Shown: one piece after another, positions 8,947-16,879 of the stretch
Layout of the letters: each line of letters begins with the position of its first letter
Position numbering within the stretch: position 1 is the first letter of the stretch
Assembly (NCBI GenBank): GCA_016840945.1
Contig: JAEORJ010000048.1
Span: 1 to 45,489, forward strand
DNA: 45,489 bases
Origin: Candidatus Gerdarchaeota archaeon
GTDB taxonomy: Archaea; Asgardarchaeota; Heimdallarchaeia; JABLTI01
Direction: 5' to 3'
Program-made: the position numbers and the translations under genes
Notes under the pieces: model-generated
Seen by the model: the letters and a program-made list of their open reading frames with translations, nothing else
What the model was told of the DNA's origin: nothing
The model's database searches: none

Positions 8947-10356
8947 TTTAACGTGATTTCTTTTCAAACTGAATTGATAGGGTTTTCTAGCACTTTTAGG
9001 CAAGCTTTCATCCATGAAGAAATAAGCAAAAGAAACAAATAAACGTAAAGCGGTTATTACTGAAAACATTAAAATTATCATCTCAGAAGTATCTCGAGTT
9101 TTTTCTATTGCTTCAGCTATAAAACCAGCACCTAGCGAGCCAATAAAAGTCATTATACCCCAACCTACTTGTAATAAGCCCGAATATGCTCCCATTTGTT
9201 CTTCTGGCGCAATGTCTAGGATGTAAGCGTTTTGACCGACAGCATAAGCTCCCATAGCAGCACCTCCAAGAATATTAGAAAGTATCAATAAACGCCAATC
9301 ATTGATTAAAATAGCTCCAATCATAACAACAGGGATGACGAACATCGATATTCGACTATAAATCAAAATTGGTTTACGGCCTATCCGGTCGCCAATTTTC
9401 CCACTAAAAAATTGTCCTAAGCTTGAACAAACCGAAAAAATAGCATTAATTATAGCTATTTCAGTAAAACCCATGCCTAAAACATCTACTTGAGCTATTG
9501 GGAAAATAGGCCACATAACAGCCATAACAAGACCAAAAGCAGAATTAATGATAAAATATCTAGCAAATTTCTTATCTTTAAGAGCTAACCACATTCTAGG
9601 TTGTTTAATTTCATGATTGTTTTTTCTAGTTTCTTTAAGAAAAATTGCACCTATAAAGCAGATTAGGAAATTTAAAGCTCCAACTCCGAAAGCAACTCCA
9701 TATTGAATTCTCCATTCAATGTTAGGAATATAAAATTCGAGTGAACCTTTTACTATAATATAACCTGAATATTTTTCCAAATAATTAAACACTGTTGCTA
9801 ATATTAACATCAAACTAACGGACACAGCTGTACCTAAAGCTGAGAGATTGCCAATATAGCCAGCTCTCTTTCTCATATGAGTGACATCACCCAAAGTAGC
9901 GTTCCACACAGGTACAATAATACTAAGAGCAGTTGCTTGAATAATAGAGATTATGATGAGCATTATTGGTTCATTTAAAAAAATCAAAACGATCATTATT
10001 GAAAAGCTTAGAAAGAAACCTAATAATAAGAGGAACTTTCTGCCAATTTTATCACTTAGACGACCTATCGATCCTTGAAAGAGAGAACCCATAAGATTTC
10101 GTATTGATGTTATAAAACCTAATACTGAATCTCGTACACCAACTTCCACTGCAAAGGCGGAGAAAAAATTAAACAAAAATGTTTGACCAGTAGCATTCCC
10201 TATTGAAATTAACTTGAAGAGGTTTTTGCGCCTCTTAATTTCTGCTTCACTTAATTCTGAATCATTTTGGTCAGTTTTGGGGGATTCTTCTTCACTACTA
10301 TTTTTGAGGGTTGATATTGCCTTATCATCTGTTATTAGTGAAGAATCATCGCCCAT
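8938..10356 (-). CDS. major facilitator superfamily transporter, paralogue 4
   Basis: A 472-residue MFS transporter, the inverted member of the four-gene set. I prefer ATG 10356 (MGDDSSL) over TTG 10365. The soluble acidic head (about 45 residues) precedes NLFKLISIGNATGQTFLFNF as helix 1. Motif A is GRLSDKIGRK and its second-half copy GKIGDRIGRKP. Blocks such as IVPVWNATLGDVTH match the plus-strand paralogues closely. The C-terminal tail is basic (KPYQFSLKRNHVKEI). The divergent gap upstream holds a perfect 12-bp inverted repeat at 10389-10424, a likely control site for this gene. Confidence 0.88.
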   Translation of the reverse strand: MGDDSSLITDDKAISTLKNSSEEESPKTDQNDSELSEAEIKRRKNLFKLISIGNATGQTFLFNFFSAFAVEVGVRDSVLGFITSIRNLMGSLFQGSIGRLSDKIGRKFLLLLGFFLSFSIMIVLIFLNEPIMLIIISIIQATALSIIVPVWNATLGDVTHMRKRAGYIGNLSALGTAVSVSLMLILATVFNYLEKYSGYIIVKGSLEFYIPNIEWRIQYGVAFGVGALNFLICFIGAIFLKETRKNNHEIKQPRMWLALKDKKFARYFIINSAFGLVMAVMWPIFPIAQVDVLGMGFTEIAIINAIFSVCSSLGQFFSGKIGDRIGRKPILIYSRISMFVIPVVMIGAILINDWRLLILSNILGGAAMGAYAVGQNAYILDIAPEEQMGAYSGLLQVGWGIMTFIGSLGAGFIAEAIEKTRDTSEMIILMFSVITALRLFVSFAYFFMDESLPKSARKPYQFSLKRNHVKEI

Positions 10357-10388
10357 AAAAAGCAACTCTAAAATAATTGTTTAACGAT

Positions 10389-10424
10389 TTTCCAAACGTT
10401 CAATGAAATTTAAACGTTTGGAAA
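10389..10424. promoter_or_regulatory. perfect 12-bp inverted repeat, probable operator
   Basis: TTTCCAAACGTT (10389-10400) and AACGTTTGGAAA (10413-10424) are exact inverse complements separated by 12 bases. The site lies 33 bases upstream of the ATG of MFS paralogue 4 and about 100 bases before the divergent membrane-protein gene at 10523. Arm-to-arm centre spacing of 24 bases fits a dimeric or tetrameric repressor. It has no T-run and is not downstream of a gene, so it does not look like a terminator. Confidence 0.6.
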
Positions 10425-10522
10425 GTGATTATAATTTTGAGCAAAAATTAATTTTTTCCTCGACAAATATGTTTATAGTTTCATTTTTCTGTATATTCTC
10501 AGAACATTGATAGTTGATAATA

Positions 10523-10873
10523 ATGCATATTTTGTTTGAAGATGCTTGGGGTCTTGCTCCTGGAGATATTTTGACCTTCTCAATGGAAGCTACTATCTTC
10601 GGAGGATTTATTATTATCAGTATTTTGCTTTTAGTCCTTCATGCTAGGTTCCCTCAATTAACAAAAAATGGTTGGATAGAGCTTGTAATCGGTGCTCCAT
10701 TTATCGCTTTAAAAGGACTTTTTGATGGGTTAGATACAATCTCTCCTCATGGCCTTGCCCATGATGCTTTTGATAGTATGGAAGCAATTTTCCTCTTTTT
10801 TGGATTAATTCTATTAGGCGTAGGATTATTACGTATTGCTCTTTATAGCGCTAAAATGTGGGAGGTTCGATAA
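10523..10873 (+). CDS. small three-helix membrane protein, paralogue of the next gene
   Basis: A 116-residue membrane protein from ATG 10523 (the TTG at 10514 is less likely). Helices lie at about residues 19-40, 50-66 and 86-108. The pattern resembles the next protein: helix, a charged turn with NGWIELVIGAPFIALKGLFD, a DGLDT-type loop, then a final helix FFGLILLGVGLLRIALYS. It has no enzyme motif, so it may be a membrane sensor or partner subunit. A strong GGAGGT site for the next gene overlaps its last codons, so the two are translated from one transcript. Confidence 0.7.
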   Translation: MHILFEDAWGLAPGDILTFSMEATIFGGFIIISILLLVLHARFPQLTKNGWIELVIGAPFIALKGLFDGLDTISPHGLAHDAFDSMEAIFLFFGLILLGVGLLRIALYSAKMWEVR

Positions 10874-10876
10874 AAT

Positions 10877-11308
10877 ATGCCAGCCCATTTACTAGGTCAA
10901 TTCATCGATCATTGGATAACTGATGGTTTTTCCATCCAGGATATTCGTGATATACTTCTTGAATTCTTAGCGGTTATTGCATTTTTGTTTCTATTAGTCG
11001 TTGTAATTATTGCTCTAACTAAAGCACCTATCCTTAACAGTCATGGTTCCATTGAAGTACTAATATTCGTTTTGCTAGGATTAATTCATGCAGTAATGAA
11101 TGTCCTTGATGAATTTATTTGGTTTGTTGATGTGTTTTATGTTAAAGTTTGGAAACCAATTAAAGATATCACATTGCTTTTAGGAGCAGTCTTGTTATTA
11201 ATAGGATTCTTTAGATTCTTTTTATTCTCTGAAAGATTATTCGGTACTAGCGCAAAAGATAAAATATTAATATTAAAAGAAGAGGATACGGATAGCGATA
11301 GCAGCTAA
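10877..11308 (+). CDS. small membrane protein, paralogue of the previous gene
   Basis: A 143-residue membrane protein with helices at about 26-50, 57-76 and 95-112. It shares layout with the upstream protein: SHGSIEVLIFVLLGLIHAVM against NGWIELVIGAPFIALKG, and LLLGAVLLLIGFFRFFLFSE against LFFGLILLGVGLLRIALYS. The tail (KEEDTDSDSS) is acidic and soluble. Start ATG 10877 has a textbook GGAGGT (10861-10866). The tandem pair probably arose by duplication and may form a heteromeric membrane unit with the longin-V4R protein encoded next; that link is inference from gene order. Confidence 0.7.
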   Translation: MPAHLLGQFIDHWITDGFSIQDIRDILLEFLAVIAFLFLLVVVIIALTKAPILNSHGSIEVLIFVLLGLIHAVMNVLDEFIWFVDVFYVKVWKPIKDITLLLGAVLLLIGFFRFFLFSERLFGTSAKDKILILKEEDTDSDSS

Positions 11309-11363
11309 AGGGTAATGAGAAAATCCTTTTAACTGTTTCAAATACCTAATATGTGTTGCTAAA

Positions 11364-12233
11364 ATGATAGATGAATTCTTTATCCTAAGACGCGATGGAT
11401 TATCTTTATTCCATATTGTTTTAGAGGAGAATTCATATTCATTACAATTACCAGCTGATCTTTTTGCGGGATTTTCCAGTGCAATAGTTGCTTTTGCATC
11501 TGAAATTGGCTCAGGGCACTTATCCAAAATAGAAATTGAAGATCAAATTTTTGTTTATGAAATAAAAGATGAACTAATTTCGGTTGCTAAAATTTCTACA
11601 AATGACGATGAAAATGTAGCTGAACATGTCGTGTCAATTTTATGCCAAGAATTTGTTGATGATTACAAAGAGGAATTGGCTAATTATGATGGCACTGTTA
11701 GGCGTGACATTTATTTTTCATTTGCAGATAAAGTACGAGGTATTGTTGATAAATGTGCTCAAATAGCACTAAAAAATCCTCATTTGTTAGCTAATATTCC
11801 CCCAAGTATTGATATAGATGCTATTAAAGAATTAAGTGACTTTTCAGAAGAATTAGTAAATAATTTCCCAGATGCAACCATTCAATTGGTTAGAAATTTT
11901 CAAAGTAAATTACCATCTGATATTATGAACTATACAATGTTTAAATTAGGAAAAGAAGTCGGCAAAGATATTGCCAAGAAAAAATTCAAAGAGGTAGATG
12001 ACAAACATATTATGAAATTATTAAAAGAGATTAGTATTTGTCATTTTGATAATAATATTATTACTTTAACAATTTGCCCTTTCTGTCGTAGTAGAAGTAC
12101 TAAACATATGGACTGTGATTTTGTTTCAGGTTTTATTGAAGGCGCCTATAACCAAGATTGTATTTCTGTACGTGAGATTAAATGTCATGCCATAGGCGAT
12201 AAACACTGTGAATTTAGAGTTTATAAAAATTAA
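11364..12233 (+). CDS. longin/roadblock-like domain fused to a V4R domain
   Basis: A 289-residue soluble protein. Residues about 1-115 (FFILRRDGLSLFHIVL, then LFAGFSSAIVAFASEIG, then LISVAKIS) follow the strand-helix pattern of longin/roadblock-like domains, which are abundant in Asgard archaea and bind small GTPases in eukaryotes. Residues about 150-289 are a V4R (4-vinyl reductase type) ligand-binding domain: ICPFC, CDFVSGFIEGAY and IKCHAIGDKHCEFRVY, with the conserved cysteines. V4R domains bind small hydrophobic molecules or metal and often control transcription or signalling. The V4R call is firm. The longin-like call is by pattern only. It follows two small membrane proteins and precedes an exported protein, all on one strand. 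Confidence 0.75.
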   Translation: MIDEFFILRRDGLSLFHIVLEENSYSLQLPADLFAGFSSAIVAFASEIGSGHLSKIEIEDQIFVYEIKDELISVAKISTNDDENVAEHVVSILCQEFVDDYKEELANYDGTVRRDIYFSFADKVRGIVDKCAQIALKNPHLLANIPPSIDIDAIKELSDFSEELVNNFPDATIQLVRNFQSKLPSDIMNYTMFKLGKEVGKDIAKKKFKEVDDKHIMKLLKEISICHFDNNIITLTICPFCRSRSTKHMDCDFVSGFIEGAYNQDCISVREIKCHAIGDKHCEFRVYKN

Positions 12234-12244
12234 AGTGAGATTAA

Positions 12245-12862
12245 ATGAAACGTTCCGTAAAAATAATTCTAATATCAAGTTTAGTTGTAATTATATTATC
12301 AGGTATGATCATTCCTTTGCTTCCTTATATGCTTAATTTTCAACCTGCATATGGTACACCAGGCTTAGAATTTCCTATAGTTGAACCATTAAATGTTACC
12401 AGTTTATCAGCGTATAACACACCAGATTGGGGCGAACCAGGAATATTTCATAATGGTATTGATTTAGTAATCTTGGGGCCAACACAAATTATCTCACCTT
12501 CATATGGAGTCGTTTCCAGGATTTGGTATAATATAAATCCTTATTCTGAAGGAGAAGTAGCAATGATTCATATTCAAATAACTATTAATTATAGATGGAA
12601 TTTAAAGTTGGTTTTTGAGCCTTGGGCAAATTCAACTGAAATTAGAGAACAACAATTAGAAGCTATAATAGTCAAAGTTGGCACTGAAGTAAAACCTGGC
12701 GATTTAATAGGCACATTACTCTTTAACTATAATTACCCTCATCTTCATTATATGGTAATGCATGGTGATGATGTCTGCCCTTATGACTATTCAACAAGCA
12801 CAGCTAAAGCTATTTTTGATGAAATTGCTATAAGAACGAATAGCACCATCTGTTACCCGTGA
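12245..12862 (+). CDS. exported M23 (LytM)-like metallopeptidase-fold protein
   Basis: A 205-residue protein with an N-terminal membrane anchor or signal peptide (hydrophobic residues about 6-28) and an external domain. The domain keeps the M23 zinc pattern: H69-x3-D73 in FHNGIDLV, a glycine turn SPSYGVVSRIW, the phrase VKPGDLIGTL, and HLH at 166-168 in YPHLHYMV. M23 enzymes cut peptidoglycan cross-links in bacteria, but archaea lack that polymer, so the substrate here is likely a surface protein or pseudo-substrate. The spacing between the two halves is longer than in typical LytM. It begins 11 bases after the V4R gene. Confidence 0.72.
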   Translation: MKRSVKIILISSLVVIILSGMIIPLLPYMLNFQPAYGTPGLEFPIVEPLNVTSLSAYNTPDWGEPGIFHNGIDLVILGPTQIISPSYGVVSRIWYNINPYSEGEVAMIHIQITINYRWNLKLVFEPWANSTEIREQQLEAIIVKVGTEVKPGDLIGTLLFNYNYPHLHYMVMHGDDVCPYDYSTSTAKAIFDEIAIRTNSTICYP

Positions 12863-12885
12863 ATTCGTGAAAGCAAATTAATTAG

Positions 12886-14346
12886 TTATAATTTTACTGA
12901 TTCAAAGAATTTCGGATCATATCTAATTTTTCTTCTTTTTCCTTGACCTATTATTTCTAATTTCAGTTTATCAACTAATTTTATTTTATCAAATAAGAAC
13001 AACTCGTTATCATACCCTCTTTTGAAGATATCAGAACTGCATAATGATTCGAATAATTCTTTTTTGAATTGCTCTTCATTTGAAACTTCTTTTATTTGAA
13101 TGGTTAATGTTAACTTTGGTTTAAAACCATCTCGAGTAATATAAAGATCCCAGAAGTCAACTTTACCATTTTTGAAATCATCACGTTGCAATAAATTATC
13201 AAAAATAATAGTTGAGAATCTAATAACACCTAGATTAATAATATCATCTGAGCGTCCGAGAACTTTCATTTTAGGTGAATTTCTACCACAACTGCATTCA
13301 TCAATATCAAGCACTTCAACTAAATCATTCACTCGATACCTAATAAGCGGAATCGCTTCTTTGAAATCCGTTACAACAAGTTCACCTTTCAGTCCTTTTT
13401 TAGCATCAGGTAATAAAATCGTTTCGGGATGATAGCTAGGATCTTTTGCTTCTTTATCCAATTCTTCTTGAGGGATAATTTCAAGTACAGAATTTAAGCT
13501 AGGAAAATGTAACCCTTTATGTTCTTTACACTCTAACCCGGCACCAAATCCTTCTGTGAAACCATATAAATCAAAAGCTTCTAAGCCGTATAGATCTTCA
13601 ATTGCTTTTCTGTAAGGGCCAAGAGATTCAGATGTGAATATACCTATCCTTAAATTCTTGAAAACTTGTTTTGGTTTTACAGTAGTTAATTTTGTCACTA
13701 CAGAAGCTATTTTCAATTTAGCACTTTTTTGTTCTTTTGCCATACGGTCCAAAATTCGAGGAGCATTTCTGTTTATTTCTTCTGCTAATCGCAGAGCAAA
13801 TGATGGTGTACAAATAAAACCAGTTGGTTGTCTGCGCATTAATAATCTAAAGCTATCCTCCACTGTATCAGGACTCATGATAATTTGTTCGATTGGCGTT
13901 CCCATACTTCCTGTGCTTTCCAGAATTCGATAAGGTATTGTACCTGATATGAAAGGTGATGGTAGCAGAATAGCCATTATCCTATCCTCCTGTGTAAAGA
14001 TACTAAGAACGCTTCTCCCTAGTTCTTCTTTACTACTCGAAACATCATTATAAGTCCAACCCATCCATTTCTTGTTACCCATTGATCCTGAAGTAGTAAA
14101 CCATAGAGCGACACTTTTTGTTAAAATAATATCCTCAATGGCATAGTTTTCCCAGGTATTTCGTAAATCATTAGCATTAGAATAAGGTATAGATTTTAAA
14201 CTATCAATTCCTTGTAATTTATCAATAGCAACCTTTTCTGATTTCCATTTCTCTCTATAGAGAGCTGACTTGTAGGCTCTTTGCAAATGATTTGTTTTTA
14301 TAAATTTATCATTATGCTCTTGATATAATTCTTTAAAGGTAGACAT
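12886..14346 (-). CDS. PaaK-like adenylate-forming enzyme (phenylacetate-CoA ligase family)
   Basis: A 486-residue ANL-superfamily enzyme that would activate a carboxylic acid or phosphate-bearing cofactor with ATP. Start is ATG 14346. Motifs: the P-loop-like FTTSGSMGNKK near residue 83, the acyl-binding DLYGFTEGFG, the AMP-binding IRYRVNDLVEV, a cysteine pair in DECSCGRNSPKM, and the hinge LGRSDDIINLG. The family includes phenylacetate-CoA ligase and methanogen coenzyme F390 synthetase, so the substrate cannot be told from sequence. It is divergent from a second PaaK-like gene with a 111-base shared promoter gap, suggesting joint control. Confidence 0.82.
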   Translation of the reverse strand: MSTFKELYQEHNDKFIKTNHLQRAYKSALYREKWKSEKVAIDKLQGIDSLKSIPYSNANDLRNTWENYAIEDIILTKSVALWFTTSGSMGNKKWMGWTYNDVSSSKEELGRSVLSIFTQEDRIMAILLPSPFISGTIPYRILESTGSMGTPIEQIIMSPDTVEDSFRLLMRRQPTGFICTPSFALRLAEEINRNAPRILDRMAKEQKSAKLKIASVVTKLTTVKPKQVFKNLRIGIFTSESLGPYRKAIEDLYGLEAFDLYGFTEGFGAGLECKEHKGLHFPSLNSVLEIIPQEELDKEAKDPSYHPETILLPDAKKGLKGELVVTDFKEAIPLIRYRVNDLVEVLDIDECSCGRNSPKMKVLGRSDDIINLGVIRFSTIIFDNLLQRDDFKNGKVDFWDLYITRDGFKPKLTLTIQIKEVSNEEQFKKELFESLCSSDIFKRGYDNELFLFDKIKLVDKLKLEIIGQGKRRKIRYDPKFFESVKL

Positions 14347-14457
14347 AAGAAACAACAACTATTTATTTTTGTACAAATTATTAGATATTATTGTTATATA
14401 ATGATAGCTTGATAAATAAGTTATTCTTTATTTACTTGGTCCCCGGAAGAATTCGTA

Positions 14458-15834
14458 ATGGTACTTGATAATATCATCTATAGAATAGTTGGAAACAGAG
14501 TTAAAAAAATTCGTAAAGAATTAGGCAATTTAAACATTAAAAAAATTAGAAGAGATATTTACAAAATAAATGAAAAGCAAATTGATTTAATAAAAAGATA
14601 TAATGCGGTGACAATCTTAAGATATTGTGCGAAAAACTCTCCGCAGTATAAAGAACAATTGAACAAAATAATCAATACTATAAATTTCAACAATGTTTTC
14701 TCCAAAATAACTGAAATGCCTTTTACTACACCAGTAGAGCTTAACCAAAATCCCAAACAGTTTTTAGCTGTACCTGAATCAGAAATAAAAACCTATCATT
14801 TCACCTATGGTTCAACGGGAAAAAAGAAATTGATCTACCTTTCAAAACATGATTTAAATTTAATCAATTACATGTACGTGTTAGGATTTATTCATGCAGG
14901 TGTAAAGGAAGATGATATTGCTCAAATCGTTCATTCTTATGGCATTTGGCAATTAGCGGAAACAATGCAAATGGCTCTCAGCACATTAGGAGTTATCTGT
15001 CTTCCAATTGGTTTTTATGTTAGCTTTGAAGAACAGCAACGATTTATGGAAGAATTTAATGTTACATTGCTTTTTGGTAATCCATCATATGTTTTCAATT
15101 TAGCAAAAGAGCTAAAATTATCAGCTGATGTTAAAGAACGAATGCGAAGGATATTTGTCGCAGGTGAAAGCTTACCTAAACATCGTCGCAAATTTATTGA
15201 AAAAAATCTTGGAGGGGAAGTTTATTTGAGTTATGGATTAATGGAGGTGGGAGGAGGAATTGGTTCAGAATGTAAGTATCACAATGGTTACCATGTTTTC
15301 CCGAATGTTTATTGCGAAATAATAAATCCAAAAACTGGTTTACTAGTTGAAAATGGTGAATATGGTGAACTAGTGATTACTACATTAGGTAGGCAAGCGA
15401 TGCCTTTAATTCGATATCGTACAGGCGATATAACTCGAATATTAAATGATAAATGCGATTGTGGATTGAATTTACCAATGATTGATCATATTATTGGTAG
15501 AGCTGATGATCGTGTTATTATTGGAACGGCAGAAAAATATTTTCCAAGAAATTTTGATGAGGTTATCGATCAAATAGATGAGGTCAAAGATTATTGGATT
15601 GAAATTACTAAGCAAGATGATCAAGATCAATTAAGTGTTTATATTATTACTGATGAACCATCAGATGAGTTGAAAGTAAAAATTCAAGAAAAATTACTAG
15701 CAATTGACACTCTTAAAATGGATACTGAAGTCTCTAAAACAGTTAATTACCCTGAAATAATTTTCCTAAAAGATTTCCCAGACAAAAAAGAGAAACGCCA
15801 AAGATTAATTGATAAACGCAATGATTACAAATAG
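14458..15834 (+). CDS. PaaK-like adenylate-forming enzyme, second copy
   Basis: A 458-residue enzyme of the same family as its divergent neighbour but clearly different in sequence. Motifs: FTYGSTGKKKLIYLS (P-loop near residue 117), LSYGLMEVGGGIGSEC, MPLIRYRTGDITRI, the cysteine pair CDCGLNLP, and IIGRADDRVIIGT. In this copy the P-loop is TYGSTG rather than the usual T-S-G-T-T-G. It is followed by the SRAP gene after 109 bases. Substrate unknown; coenzyme F390 synthetase-like activity is one possibility if the host uses F420. Confidence 0.82.
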   Translation: MVLDNIIYRIVGNRVKKIRKELGNLNIKKIRRDIYKINEKQIDLIKRYNAVTILRYCAKNSPQYKEQLNKIINTINFNNVFSKITEMPFTTPVELNQNPKQFLAVPESEIKTYHFTYGSTGKKKLIYLSKHDLNLINYMYVLGFIHAGVKEDDIAQIVHSYGIWQLAETMQMALSTLGVICLPIGFYVSFEEQQRFMEEFNVTLLFGNPSYVFNLAKELKLSADVKERMRRIFVAGESLPKHRRKFIEKNLGGEVYLSYGLMEVGGGIGSECKYHNGYHVFPNVYCEIINPKTGLLVENGEYGELVITTLGRQAMPLIRYRTGDITRILNDKCDCGLNLPMIDHIIGRADDRVIIGTAEKYFPRNFDEVIDQIDEVKDYWIEITKQDDQDQLSVYIITDEPSDELKVKIQEKLLAIDTLKMDTEVSKTVNYPEIIFLKDFPDKKEKRQRLIDKRNDYK

Positions 15835-15943
15835 ATTATTACAACCAGTATATTTGAAACAGCGAATTTTATTATTTTGACAATAATATTAATTATATTT
15901 GTTAACGGTTAAAGTAACTACCCATTTAATGAGTTGATAATCC

Positions 15944-16678
15944 TTGTGTGGAAGATTTGCTCGATTTTCTCCAGCCCATGTTTTTAGAATGCTTTTTCAA
16001 TTAGAGGAATTTTTAGAATTAGATCCTCAATATAATATTGCTCCTGGCCAAAATGTCTATGCTGTTAGAGGAATAGTTATTCGTGATGAACAACAAAGAA
16101 CAGCTTCAACTTTAAGAGTAGCAAAAGAAGTTGTACCCTTGAGATGGGGATTGATTCCTTTTTGGGCTAAGGATCCTTCAATTGGATTCAAGCTTATTAA
16201 CTCTCGATCTGAAACTGTTGCTGAGAAACCATCGTTCAAGGCATCATTTAAATCAAGACGGTGCCTCATACCAACTGATGGTTTTTACGAGTGGAAGAAA
16301 ACAAAAGAGGGTGACAAAAAACCATATTTTATTCAAATGAAAGATGAACAACCTTTTGCTTTTGCAGGTATTTGGGATAAGTGGAAAGATTCTGAAGGAT
16401 CAAAAATCGAGTCGTTCTCAATTTTAACTACTGAACCAAATAGTGTCATGACACCCATTCATAATCGAATGCCAGTTATCATTCCACCGAAAAATTTCGA
16501 TATTTGGTTAAATCCAGAAATCGATGATGATAATACCCTCAAACCCATGCTTAAACCATACGATGGAGAGAAGATGAAAGCTTATCCAGTATCAACTTAT
16601 GTTAATAGTCCCAAAAACAAAGGTATTCAATGTATTGAGGAATATCAAGAGAAAACTAAACAACAAAAATTAATCTAG
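15944..16678 (+). CDS. SRAP domain protein (HMCES/YedK type abasic-site crosslinker)
   Basis: A 244-residue SOS-response-associated peptidase domain. It binds abasic sites in single-stranded DNA and forms a thiazolidine crosslink through Cys2, shielding the lesion. The start must be TTG 15944, because the next codon is TGT: processed protein begins C2-G3-R4, the catalytic N-terminus. Other active residues are present: N86 in LINSRSET, E116 in TDGFYEWKK and H173 in PIHNRMPVI. Length is normal for the family. It sits 201 bases ahead of, and on the same strand as, a family B DNA polymerase lacking proofreading residues, suggesting a shared role in damage tolerance (inference). Confidence 0.93.
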   Translation: MCGRFARFSPAHVFRMLFQLEEFLELDPQYNIAPGQNVYAVRGIVIRDEQQRTASTLRVAKEVVPLRWGLIPFWAKDPSIGFKLINSRSETVAEKPSFKASFKSRRCLIPTDGFYEWKKTKEGDKKPYFIQMKDEQPFAFAGIWDKWKDSEGSKIESFSILTTEPNSVMTPIHNRMPVIIPPKNFDIWLNPEIDDDNTLKPMLKPYDGEKMKAYPVSTYVNSPKNKGIQCIEEYQEKTKQQKLI

Positions 16679-16879
16679 AATTATTTTATGTACTTTTGCA
16701 CAGAACTTCAACTTTCTGTTTAATTCTGTCGACAAAAATACTTACAGTTACCCCTCCCTTTCAGTCTTTTATTAATAACCAGTTTGTCACTTACTAGTCT
16801 ACAATTGTTGCTAATTGTTTTCCTATAGTAGAGTAAGGATTAGGGTTTAAAAACTACCCAAATTGGAGTAAGACTGGTA

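Noticed and set aside
12245..12862. Initial reading as a plain hypothetical exported protein
   Set aside because: The HxxxD and HxH motifs in the right order support the M23-like call better.
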